DNA from: Prevotella denticola
Lineage (GTDB): Bacteria > Bacteroidota > Bacteroidia > Bacteroidales > Bacteroidaceae
Assembly (NCBI RefSeq): GCF_900454835.1
Contig: NZ_UGTM01000001.1
Coordinates: 1,054,501-1,118,500, forward strand
Direction of reading: 5' to 3'
DNA: 64,000 bases
Part shown: positions 36,853-44,659 of the stretch, one piece after another
Position numbering within the stretch: the stretch's first letter is position 1
Layout of the letters: the number at the start of each line of letters is the position of its first letter
Translations under genes and position numbers: made by a program
The notes under the pieces: generated by a model
The model's input: only the letters and a program-made list of their open reading frames with translations
The model's database searches: none
What the model was told of the DNA's origin: nothing

Positions 36853-37048
36853 GAATGTCCGCCCTTCCTTCTTCGACCTGTCGGAATGGGAGCAGGAGAG
36901 GTTGTGTCTATTGAGATTTGAGAACATATTCATATCTTACATTGTTTTAGAGCAATGCAGGACAGCCCATAATGGTTATCCTGCACCTGAAGCCTCTCAT
37001 CCTTCAGCAAGAGGGCAAAGAGGCTTTTCGGGAAGCCAGGGAAGATTT

Positions 37049-38356
37049 CTAATCAATCTCTTCATCTGCTTCGTATCCGCCCATTTCACGAATGGCATTC
37101 TTGAGCATCGTGTACTGTTCAAAGAGATTGTTGACGGCTTCCTCGCCACGTGTGAAATCGTGCATAGGGCTTTTGAGGAAGAAGCTCAGAAACCGCTGGA
37201 TGCCATAACGGCCGGCACGTGCCGCAAGATCGGAGAGCAGTGCGAGGTCGAGAAGCAGCGGTGCTGCGAGGATGGAGTCGCGGCAGAGGAAGTTGATCTT
37301 TATCTGCATGGGATATCCCATCCAGCCGAATATATCAATGTTGTCCCATCCCTCCTTGTTGTCATTGCGGGGAGGATAATAGTTGATACGCACTTTATGG
37401 TAAATGTCTCCATAGAGGTCGGGCTGGTCATCGGCCTTGCAGATGGTCTCAAGGGTAGAGAGCTTGCTGACTTCCTTTGTATGGAAATTGGCAGGTTCGT
37501 CAAGCACCAGTCCGTCACGGTTGCCCAGAATATTGGTTGAGAACCAGCCTGCCAGTCCGAGGTTGCGGGTCTTGATGATGGGTGCAAAGCCCGACTTGAC
37601 CAGTGTCTGCCCCGTCTTGAAGTCCTTGCCGGCAATCGGCATATGCATCTTCTCTGCCAACTCCCACATAGCCGGTATGTCAACCGTCGTGTTCGGAGCT
37701 CCCATGACAAACGGACACCCCTCTGCCAGTGCCGCATAGGCATAGCACATGGACGGTGCGATGTGCAAACGGTCGTCTGACTTCATGGCCATTTCCAACT
37801 GGCCGAGCGTCTTGTGATACTGCTCATCATAAGGAACATAAATTTCCGTAGATGCTGCCCAGATGACAACGATACGCGCACAGCCGTTCTGCTGCTTGAA
37901 GTTGCGGATGTCCTTCTGCAGCTCCAGTACCATATCCCAGCGTGTCTGACAGTCCTTGACATTGTCACCATCCAGACGTTTGGCGTAGTTTCTGTCAAAA
38001 GCAGCCTTCATCGGCCTGATAGCCATCAGTTCCTCACGTACCGGTTCTATATCTTTCGCCTTCAGGACTTCGGCATATACTGCAGCCTGATACGCATTCT
38101 GGGGATAGACGTCCCACGTTCCGAAGACGATATCTTCCAAATCCGCCAGCGGAACAATGTCCTTATAATGAAGATACTGCTTGGCAGCTCCTCGTCCCAC
38201 ACGGATCTTATCGTATTGGGTCATGGAGCCGACAGGCTTTGCAAGCCCCTTACGTGTCATTAACACTCCGGTCATGAAAGTCGTAGCGACTGCGCCGCAA
38301 CCAACGACCATAATCCCTAACTTGCCCTCCGCGGGCATGACGTTTGTTTGCTTCAT
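37049..38356 (-). CDS. ino1: Inositol-3-phosphate synthase
   Basis: 435 residues. NAD-dependent isomerisation of glucose 6-phosphate to 1L-myo-inositol 3-phosphate. The Rossmann motif is LGIMVVGCGAVATTFMTGVL; other segments are SMTQYDKIRVG, VVIWAASTEIYVP, FVMGAPNTTVDIPAMWELAE, GKDFKTGQTLVKSGF and NLGLAGWFSTNILGNRDG (family core), and IKINFLCRDSILAAPLLLDLALL. It stands at the end of a same-strand run with a HAD hydrolase, a CDP-alcohol phosphatidyltransferase and a nucleotidyltransferase, as in the inositol-lipid clusters known from gut Bacteroidetes. Confidence 0.95.
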   Translation of the reverse strand: MKQTNVMPAEGKLGIMVVGCGAVATTFMTGVLMTRKGLAKPVGSMTQYDKIRVGRGAAKQYLHYKDIVPLADLEDIVFGTWDVYPQNAYQAAVYAEVLKAKDIEPVREELMAIRPMKAAFDRNYAKRLDGDNVKDCQTRWDMVLELQKDIRNFKQQNGCARIVVIWAASTEIYVPYDEQYHKTLGQLEMAMKSDDRLHIAPSMCYAYAALAEGCPFVMGAPNTTVDIPAMWELAEKMHMPIAGKDFKTGQTLVKSGFAPIIKTRNLGLAGWFSTNILGNRDGLVLDEPANFHTKEVSKLSTLETICKADDQPDLYGDIYHKVRINYYPPRNDNKEGWDNIDIFGWMGYPMQIKINFLCRDSILAAPLLLDLALLSDLAARAGRYGIQRFLSFFLKSPMHDFTRGEEAVNNLFEQYTMLKNAIREMGGYEADEEID

Positions 38357-38416
38357 GTGACTTTACTGCAATATTATCTTAACGTATTCAAGTGGCATAT
38401 ATTGTCTTTGCACAGA

Positions 38417-39187
38417 TTATAATTCATCTAAGCCCTTGATGATACGGTCCACCACACATATGTCAGGGTCATCCACCGTCCATCCTTCTCCCTTCAGCCA
38501 TACCGTCTTGCAGCCTGTTCCGTGCGCCGGGAGAATGTCTTTCGCATAGCTGTCACCCACGACAACCACATTCTCTGGCCACTCCCTCAACGCCGCCACT
38601 GCCAGACGGAAGATCTGCGGATCAGGTTTCCGTACACCGACGACGGCACTTTCTGTAACAGTCTCGAAGAGAGAAGACAGTCCGAACTCATCAAGGACAA
38701 TCGACATATTGCCATAGAAATTCGTCACCAGCCCAATCCTATGTTTCTTTTTCAGCCTCTCAAGCACTTTCCGAGCCGCCGTAATGTTGGCTTTTACCGA
38801 ATTATACAGATCTTTCACGAGCGCATCCCGCAGTTTCACTTCCATTCGCCTATCATCATGCAACCATCCCTTATCAATCAGGAATCCGGTCTCTATCCTC
38901 AACTTCTCCGCCAGCATCTGTCGGAAAGTAAAGTCCGGCTGGATAATGTTCTGCCGGTCCAGAGTACGTTCAGCATATACATAGGCTTCACGGAACTGTG
39001 ACTCTGTAATCGGGACACATTTTCGTTCATAGGCATGCCACAGCATCTTCCCCCAGTGACAGCCTGCTGTATCAAGAGTGCCGCCGAAGTCGAAGAGGAA
39101 CGAAACCGGCTCTTTCTCCTCTATATTCCCAGAGGAGAAAAGATGAGACCGTGATGAAAATAACACATCGTCTGTTTCTTTGATCAT
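38417..39187 (-). CDS. HAD-superfamily hydrolase of inositol-lipid cluster
   Basis: 256 residues from the ATG at 39187; the frame is open to a TTG at 39283 that overlaps the upstream stop by 8 bp, so a coupled non-ATG start is possible. Motif I is FLFDFGGTLD: the nucleophile Asp is present but the second Asp of DxD is Gly. Motif II is LVTNFYG (Thr), motif III the Lys in VGVRKPDPQIF and motif IV VVVGDSYAKDI. The cap is of the helical C1 type. By context it could dephosphorylate phosphatidylinositol phosphate or inositol phosphate; the altered motif I makes this uncertain. Confidence 0.8.
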   Translation of the reverse strand: MIKETDDVLFSSRSHLFSSGNIEEKEPVSFLFDFGGTLDTAGCHWGKMLWHAYERKCVPITESQFREAYVYAERTLDRQNIIQPDFTFRQMLAEKLRIETGFLIDKGWLHDDRRMEVKLRDALVKDLYNSVKANITAARKVLERLKKKHRIGLVTNFYGNMSIVLDEFGLSSLFETVTESAVVGVRKPDPQIFRLAVAALREWPENVVVVGDSYAKDILPAHGTGCKTVWLKGEGWTVDDPDICVVDRIIKGLDEL

Positions 39188-39275
39188 GAGTTGATGATGA
39201 TTGGTGAGAGTGTGTGGCCAGGATGACAGCTGACAGTAAGGAGAGGGAACAAAGAACGCCACTATCCGACTAACA

Positions 39276-40355
39276 TCACCCAAGACTGTTCACATCGTTC
39301 TTTTCCGGGGACGACGAAGAGAAAGTGCTGCTGAAAGAGCTGCATACAGTGAGATTCCTGCACAGTTCCTCATGCCGCCTGTGCATATAGACATACAACA
39401 CATTATACACGGTAATCTCAAACAAGAGATAGACCCATGGGCAGTTCAGCAGACAAGTGACATAGATGAGGATTGCCCGGCTGTTGAAAGTCAGGAGATT
39501 TGTGTAGGGCATCAAAGGCCGGCTGCCGGCCAGGAAGCGTTCCTTTACCTCCTTTGGCACTCCGTCAATGCTGCCATACTGTTCCTTCAAGGTGGCATGA
39601 AACTTCTGGAAAGCAGGGGTCCTGCGCTCCTGGCTCCGGCAATAATTCTGATAGTTTCTGTGAAAAGCTCGGTCCCAGAAAACACCTTTTTCTCCCTTCA
39701 GTCGCTCTGCTATGGCATGTTCCCGGGCGTAAGTGTCCAGTTCCGATCCTTCCCTGCCTTTCAGAAAATAGAGGTGTATCTGCCGGTAATAGTCGCTCAA
39801 TGAACTTTGGGGAGAATGACACAGCAGGCCTGCCACAGCTGCCAGCCCCAGTCCCCAGAAACTCCAGACCTCTTCCGTACCGGGCATGGGCTGCCTCCAA
39901 AGCCGGAGAACGATGGCAAGATAAATAGCAAAGAACCACACTTCGCCGGCAAACCCGTCCAAACAACGCCCTTTCATCGACCGCTGATGAGTGAGCCGTG
40001 CAAGCTGACCATCTGTTGAATCGCAGAAATTAGCCAACATCAACAGAATAATCCCCAGCACGTTATGCAGCGTATCGGTGAAGAAGAACATGATACCGGC
40101 AGCCACTCCAAGGAAAATAGACAAGATGGTTATCGTGTTGGGGGTAACCCCCAGACGATGCCATAACAATGCAAATACCAGTCCGACGGGGCGTGTGAAG
40201 TGAATATCCAGCCATTCCTCGGTATCCGTAGATTTGAAGGAGGAACGGAGAAGAGCACGGAATCCCAGACCGCAGGCGACTTCTTGTCCTTGCACTTCAT
40301 CCCAAAAAGAGGAATCAGAATATCCTTTCTGCTGTTTCTTTGTCATTTTCTTCAA
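39276..40355 (-). CDS. CDP-alcohol phosphatidyltransferase family protein
   Basis: 359 residues; about six membrane helices after a roughly 75-residue N-terminal cytoplasmic part (WLDIHFTRPVGLVFALLWHR). The signature is FCDSTDGQLARLTHQRSMKG followed by RCLDGFAGEVW. Compared with D-x2-DG-x2-AR-x8-G-x3-D-x3-D, all positions fit except the final Asp, which is Gly followed by Glu. Family members join a CDP-activated alcohol to a second alcohol; in this cluster the likely product is phosphatidylinositol (phosphate) or an inositol sphingolipid. The first gene of the cluster lies 62 bp upstream and the HAD gene follows. Confidence 0.88.
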   Translation of the reverse strand: MKKMTKKQQKGYSDSSFWDEVQGQEVACGLGFRALLRSSFKSTDTEEWLDIHFTRPVGLVFALLWHRLGVTPNTITILSIFLGVAAGIMFFFTDTLHNVLGIILLMLANFCDSTDGQLARLTHQRSMKGRCLDGFAGEVWFFAIYLAIVLRLWRQPMPGTEEVWSFWGLGLAAVAGLLCHSPQSSLSDYYRQIHLYFLKGREGSELDTYAREHAIAERLKGEKGVFWDRAFHRNYQNYCRSQERRTPAFQKFHATLKEQYGSIDGVPKEVKERFLAGSRPLMPYTNLLTFNSRAILIYVTCLLNCPWVYLLFEITVYNVLYVYMHRRHEELCRNLTVCSSFSSTFSSSSPEKNDVNSLG

Positions 40356-40417
40356 TATATATTAAGGTGGTGACAAACGGTGATGACAGACTGCAACCAC
40401 TCTGTACCGCTTTCACA

Positions 40418-42064
40418 CTAATTGCTTCTCTGGCTACTCAGAAGGAGGGCGGGGGCAGCTCTTTTCACTATCGCTCTCGCCGCTTCTTCCCTGCAACGTG
40501 AGAAACTCGGCCAGTCGTTGAAGTCGATGATCACGTAGTCGCTGTTGCGTTTGATGATGGCATCTCCACCATACACTGGCGTTTGCAGCAGCCGTGACAG
40601 CTTTTCGGCATCAGCCTGCAAGCAGCGGGATGAGAATGGATAATGCTGCGGCCTGCCGTTTACCTGATCATCTCCGAACTTCGTTCCGTCGTCGTCACCG
40701 GGATAGTAGCAACGGAAGAAGCCCGTACCTTCAACACCATAGAACTTGACAAGGTCACCTTGCACGTGTGCCTGGACAACGACATCCTGGATACCCCGCT
40801 GCACAAAACTGTCTTTTGCATGTGCAAGTTCGCCTTCATCACGGCAGAAACGCACATCGTCCCTGCACTGTGCGGCAACATCTCCGCGTTTTATCCAGTA
40901 ACCGTCTGTTCCCTCATCAGGCGGGAGAGGAAGATGGTTGTCACGCATCACCTTCTCTATATTGCTCCGTCTGCAGGCCCGCACACCGGCCGTAGGATTG
41001 ATGACTCGCACACCTTTCTTCTCCAACTGCTCCAGACAATCCATTGCTTCAGGAGTGCGTGCCATCGAGAACAGTTGACAGTTGACAGTTGACGGCTGGC
41101 GGCTGACAGCTGACGACGCAGACCGGGCAGACGGAACTGCTTGACAACAAGATGTAAAAAATGTCGTCAGATCTTCCTCACGAACAATCCTTGCATTCTC
41201 CAAAAGGCTCCCGACCTCCAGTAATATAGCCAGATCTTTCTCTACGGAATCAGGCGAAAAACGTTCTGCACGCTGTATCAGCAGACACTCCTTCTCGTCA
41301 TCAAGAGCGGAATCAGCATTCATCCATCCTCTTTCCTTTGGGAGAAGCGGTATGAGCGAGGTGGCCTTCCTTATATCCTCCGCATGATCAATGTCGAACA
41401 CCTGTGGCAGCAGAAAGGCTTCAATCTGCAGCCCCTCAGCAACAAGGGCACGCTGGAAATTGCGCATCCGGCTCTCCCCCTGCTCCACACAACATTCCAG
41501 GACAGAAAGTGTCCGAGGTGTCAGGCCATAAATGCCAGCCGATATGAAACGGGAGTCAGGGCGAGCAGTGTCATAATATCCATTGATGCGCATATCTTCA
41601 TCAACGCCCACATAGAGAGGTTTCTCGTCGTCGATGTAATCCGTAACCCCCATCAAAGCATCCGCCCCCTGGGTTATCCTTTTCAGAAAAGACGACACAT
41701 AATCATGGAAAATCCGCTCGTCAAAAACCGTATCAACCGTCGTCAGAATGAACGGCTCATCCTGCAGGAAATTACGCAACGCATGGAAACTGTGCATTGA
41801 GCTGGGGGTAGACTGTACCACATAATGCAGCGGAACCGGCTGTCCATACAGACCTTCACGCTGAATGGCCGACAGATGCTGCGCCACGGCGGGCATGTGC
41901 TCGTTACAGACAACTGCAATCTCCGTGGCATCATTCGCCATGAATATCCTGACCAGACGGTCGATGAGCCGTTCCTCCCCTACCCTCACCAGCGGTTTCG
42001 GATCGGTTATTCCCTCCTGTGCCAGCCTTGAACCATCTCCGGCAGCAATTATTGCAAACTTCAT
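40418..42064 (-). CDS. Nucleotidyltransferase fused to ATP-grasp-like domain
   Basis: 548 residues. Residues 1-235 are a sugar-nucleotidyltransferase-type Rossmann domain (AIIAAGDGSRLAQEG, DPKPLVRVGEERL, FILTTVDTVFDE). Residues about 335-548 look like an ATP-grasp domain: GVRVINPTAGVRACRRSNIE, GYWIKRGD, VVVQAHVQGDLVKFYGV, and metal-binding YVIIDFNDWPSF, a pattern close to ITPK/RimK-like kinases or ligases. By context the first half could make CDP-inositol or a related activated inositol phosphate; the second half may phosphorylate or ligate the headgroup. Codons for residues about 317-331 are six heptanucleotide repeats. The ATG is five nt from a TAAGTTTG box, so the operon mRNA is probably leaderless. 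Confidence 0.78.
   Translation of the reverse strand: MKFAIIAAGDGSRLAQEGITDPKPLVRVGEERLIDRLVRIFMANDATEIAVVCNEHMPAVAQHLSAIQREGLYGQPVPLHYVVQSTPSSMHSFHALRNFLQDEPFILTTVDTVFDERIFHDYVSSFLKRITQGADALMGVTDYIDDEKPLYVGVDEDMRINGYYDTARPDSRFISAGIYGLTPRTLSVLECCVEQGESRMRNFQRALVAEGLQIEAFLLPQVFDIDHAEDIRKATSLIPLLPKERGWMNADSALDDEKECLLIQRAERFSPDSVEKDLAILLEVGSLLENARIVREEDLTTFFTSCCQAVPSARSASSAVSRQPSTVNCQLFSMARTPEAMDCLEQLEKKGVRVINPTAGVRACRRSNIEKVMRDNHLPLPPDEGTDGYWIKRGDVAAQCRDDVRFCRDEGELAHAKDSFVQRGIQDVVVQAHVQGDLVKFYGVEGTGFFRCYYPGDDDGTKFGDDQVNGRPQHYPFSSRCLQADAEKLSRLLQTPVYGGDAIIKRNSDYVIIDFNDWPSFSRCREEAARAIVKRAAPALLLSSQRSN
41073..41114. repeat. Six heptanucleotide repeats inside a coding sequence
   Basis: On the plus strand AGTTGAC three times (41073-41093), then GGCTGGC, GGCTGAC and AGCTGAC (41094-41114). 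Loss or gain of one unit would shift the reading frame of the enclosing minus-strand gene between its two domains. Confidence 0.85.
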
Positions 42065-42069
42065 TACTG

Positions 42070-42077
42070 CAAACTTA
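42070..42077 (-). promoter_or_regulatory. -7 box of the inositol-lipid operon
   Basis: CAAACTTA on the plus strand reads TAAGTTTG on the minus strand, five bases before the ATG at 42064. No clear -33 box. Confidence 0.6.
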
Positions 42078-42208
42078 CATATTTTTTCGGAGTTTCATGT
42101 CAGTTGCATTCAAAAAGTTGAATCCCCGTCTACTATCATCTTGCTATCATCCAGCTGAACCGCACTCTTTGCAGCGTAAGGGAAAGTCTGCCGACTTCCC
42201 TCTCGGAA

Positions 42209-42907
42209 CTATTTTATCACAGTTGCCTTGCGGATATGGACATCTGCCAGAGGACGGTCATGGGCATCAACCGCCAGCCGCTGAATGCGGTCGACGACTT
42301 CCAGTCCCTCCAGTACCTGTCCGAACACCGTGTACTGACCGTCCAGATGAGGCGTCCCTCCCACTTTCTTATATATATCACGCACTTCCGGAGTCATCTT
42401 CACCTTGCCGCCTGTATGTGCATCCAGTCGTTCCTGTGCCCGGTCAAGCTGTCCATCAGAGAACTTCACTCCCCATACGATATAGAACTGCGAGGCCGAT
42501 GATTCCCATTTCGGATTGACATCATCAGGCTCACGTGCTGCCGCAACGGCACCACGCCGGTGCAGCAGTTCCGGATAATGTATCTCCGCAGGAATCGAAT
42601 AGTTCTCTGGCGTATCGCCTACGGCATCTCCGGGCTTTGCCGTCTTCGACCCGAGATCGCCTGTCTGTACCATGAAATCCCTGATGACGCGGTGGAACAG
42701 CACACCATCGTATGCCCCACTGCGTACCAGCTTCAGGAAATTGTCACGATGGAGCGGCGTTTCATTGTAAAGCCGGATACGGATGTTTCCGCTGTCCGTC
42801 TCCAACAGAACTTCATGCCGCAGCGTATCTAATGACTGCTGCGCATACACACTGACTGCAAGAAGAGTCAGGAACAACGTACATAAAATCTTCTTCATCG
42901 TTTTCAT
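42209..42907 (-). CDS. Secreted cyclophilin-type peptidyl-prolyl isomerase
   Basis: 232 residues (or 229 from MKKILC at 42898). The signal peptide ends in SVYA before QQSLD. The cyclophilin core is seen in VLLETDSGNIRIRLYNETPLH, YDGVLFHRVIRDFMVQTGD (with the catalytic Arg of FHRVI), SASQFYIVWG and YTVFGQVLEGLEVVDRI. It contains an insert around KFSDGQLDRAQERLDAHTGG that is common in Bacteroidetes homologues. Probably folds periplasmic or outer-membrane proteins. A TATCTTTG box is 17 bp upstream, so it is transcribed from its own promoter. Confidence 0.94.
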   Translation of the reverse strand: MKTMKKILCTLFLTLLAVSVYAQQSLDTLRHEVLLETDSGNIRIRLYNETPLHRDNFLKLVRSGAYDGVLFHRVIRDFMVQTGDLGSKTAKPGDAVGDTPENYSIPAEIHYPELLHRRGAVAAAREPDDVNPKWESSASQFYIVWGVKFSDGQLDRAQERLDAHTGGKVKMTPEVRDIYKKVGGTPHLDGQYTVFGQVLEGLEVVDRIQRLAVDAHDRPLADVHIRKATVIK

Positions 42908-42923
42908 AAATATTATTTCACGG

Positions 42924-42931
42924 CAAAGATA
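42924..42931 (-). promoter_or_regulatory. -7 box of cyclophilin gene
   Basis: CAAAGATA on the plus strand reads TATCTTTG on the minus strand, 16 bases before the ATG at 42907. Confidence 0.6.
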
Positions 42932-43008
42932 AGCATTTCAGAACAAATATCCTAATCCTGAAAGAACAAAAAAGTACGGCGAGTTCAGAATATGTTGAGG
43001 AAAGGATG

Positions 43009-43016
43009 TACCTTTG
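43009..43016 (+). promoter_or_regulatory. -7 box of DMT transporter gene
   Basis: TACCTTTG, about 165 bp before the ATG at 43181, leaving a long structured leader. No clear -33 box. Confidence 0.55.
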
Positions 43017-43029
43017 CACTCTCAAACGA

Positions 43030-43145
43030 GAACTCCGAAGACCATGCTCTTCGGTCTGTCCCCCGTGAAGGCAGCTCGCCGACAGACCGTTTCCAAAACC
43101 TGTAACAGGGAATGGCCCCCTCTCTTCAATGGGAAGGCCATCAGC
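43030..43145 (+). promoter_or_regulatory. Structured 5' leader of the DMT transporter
   Basis: Three hairpins in the predicted leader: CCGAAGA/TCTTCGG (43035-43054), CGGTCTGTC/GACAGACCG (43052-43089) and ATGGCC/GGCCAT (43112-43141). The first two share 43052-43054 and so compete. It does not match a riboswitch I know. A 41-codon frame starts at 43044 inside it. Confidence 0.4.
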
Positions 43146-43180
43146 TCCCAGACACCTGTCAGATAACACTTAGAACAAAA

Positions 43181-44089
43181 ATGACACAAAAGAAAAGTAT
43201 ATTCCAGCGTCCGTTATGGGTAACTGTTTTCGCCCTCACTGCCGCCATTGCATGGGGATGGGCCTATCCGCTGATCAAGTCGGGATTTTCCGAATTCGGC
43301 ATTACATCTGACATGACCGGGGCGAAAATGCTCTTCGCAGGCATTCGTTTCTGTATCTCGGGGCTGATAATATTACTCATAGCCGGTATCGGCAAACGGA
43401 ACTTCAAGGTACGGGAAGCAGTTGACTGGTGGTATATCCTGCTCTTCTGCATGATGAATACCACACTGCATTACGCTTTCTTCTACTTCGGCCTCTCCCA
43501 CAGCGAAGGCTCCCGGGCTGCCATCCTCAACTCGCTGAGCGTCTTCTCCGTCGTCATCTTCGCCTGCATCTTCTTCAAAAGCGACCGCTTGACGGTGAAG
43601 AAAATTACCGGATGCCTTGTCGGTTTCGCAGGAATCCTCTCACTGAACCTGGGAGGAGCAGACAGCGGACAGTTCACCTGGCTGGGCGACGGCATGATCA
43701 TCCTCAACGCCCTGTGCGGTGCATCGGCATCCTTGCTCACACGGGGACTGGGACGACGCATTGACGTGTTTGTCGGAACGGGATACAGTCTGGCCATAGG
43801 TGGCGTACTGCTGATTGTTCCGGGACTGCTCATGGGAGGCCGGCTGCCGCAAACGACCCCATTGGGCATCACCTGCCTGCTGCTGCTCATTGCCATCAGC
43901 ACACTCGGCTTCACACTCTACAACAAGCTGCTCACCTGTAATCCTGTCGGAAAGATAGCCATCTACAATTCTCTGATTCCCATTGTCGGTGCCGTCACCT
44001 CCTGTCTCTGTCTCGGTGAGATATTCTATATAAAGTATGTGATTGCCGGAGCATTGGCGGCAGGTGGAATATACCTTATCAATAAATAG
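43181..44089 (+). CDS. DMT (EamA) family transporter
   Basis: 302 residues from the ATG at 43181 (MTQKKSIFQRPLWVTVFA); the frame is open to 43112, but that part is the structured leader. Ten membrane helices in two EamA repeats: AAIAWGWAYPLIKSGF...FCISGLIILLIAG and the second from DGMIILNALCGASASLLTRGL. The ends SLIPIVGAVTSCLCLGE and IAGALAAGGIYLINK are typical of EamA exporters. Substrates range over amino acids and metabolites; none can be assigned here. Confidence 0.92.
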   Translation: MTQKKSIFQRPLWVTVFALTAAIAWGWAYPLIKSGFSEFGITSDMTGAKMLFAGIRFCISGLIILLIAGIGKRNFKVREAVDWWYILLFCMMNTTLHYAFFYFGLSHSEGSRAAILNSLSVFSVVIFACIFFKSDRLTVKKITGCLVGFAGILSLNLGGADSGQFTWLGDGMIILNALCGASASLLTRGLGRRIDVFVGTGYSLAIGGVLLIVPGLLMGGRLPQTTPLGITCLLLLIAISTLGFTLYNKLLTCNPVGKIAIYNSLIPIVGAVTSCLCLGEIFYIKYVIAGALAAGGIYLINK

Positions 44090-44135
44090 GTGTTCTACAA
44101 ACTGTAGCAGCAATCTAAGGAAATACAAAATCCTA

Positions 44136-44416
44136 GAAATCGACAGTCTACGATTGGTAAAGCAGTTTTACATTCCAGAACTATCACACACTCGTTTATT
44201 CTCGTCACAGCTTATACTGAAAAGGCGAAAATGTCAGGCAGGATTGCAGCCGACATCTACTTGCAGCCGAAGTAACGCCTGATTGCATCCCAAGTAACGC
44301 CTACTTGCACACCAACTGATGCCCTTTTAGCCCCTAAGTAAGCCTCTTCTCAATACTGATTTTTATCTCATTGTCTACCAGCCATTTACGATTCCCATCA
44401 ACAGACCGTCGATTTC
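44136..44416. repeat. Imperfect inverted repeat flanking a periodic array
   Basis: GAAATCGACAGTCT (44136-44149) is inverted at 44403-44416 with one mismatch. The enclosed 250 bp hold the 22-bp array at 44244-44348 and no gene. Confidence 0.4.
44244..44348. repeat. 22-bp tandem array, TTGCA...AAGTAACGCC type
   Basis: After a 17-bp partial unit (44244-44260), full 22-bp units start at 44261, 44283, 44305 and 44327. Units two and three share TTGCA-N2-C-N-AAGTAACGCCT; the others are weaker. It lies in a 570-bp gene-free gap between the DMT transporter and the response regulator. The remainder of the gap (44349-44659) shows nothing I can name. Confidence 0.75.
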
Positions 44417-44659
44417 GTATCTAATAGATTCCTTACCGATTTCAAAAAAGAAAGGATTTGCCAAGTTGCACAGGTAAGGGAGGAGTAAATTTTAAGGACA
44501 AAACAATACCGGCCATCCTCATTTTGGGACATCTGCAAGATAACGCTGCTCCTCCCGGGAAAACCTCTGTGAAAAAGATGGAAACTATATGCTTTCCACC
44601 ATAGAAGCAGGGGCCAGGGACAAGACCGTTCCTCCGTCTGGAAGCACTTCCGGACAACC

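Noticed and set aside
36975..37010. Hairpin AAGCCTCT/AGAGGCTT between ino1 and the DUF5686 gene as a terminator
   Set aside because: On the transcribed (minus) strand it is not followed by a T-tract, so termination is not supported.
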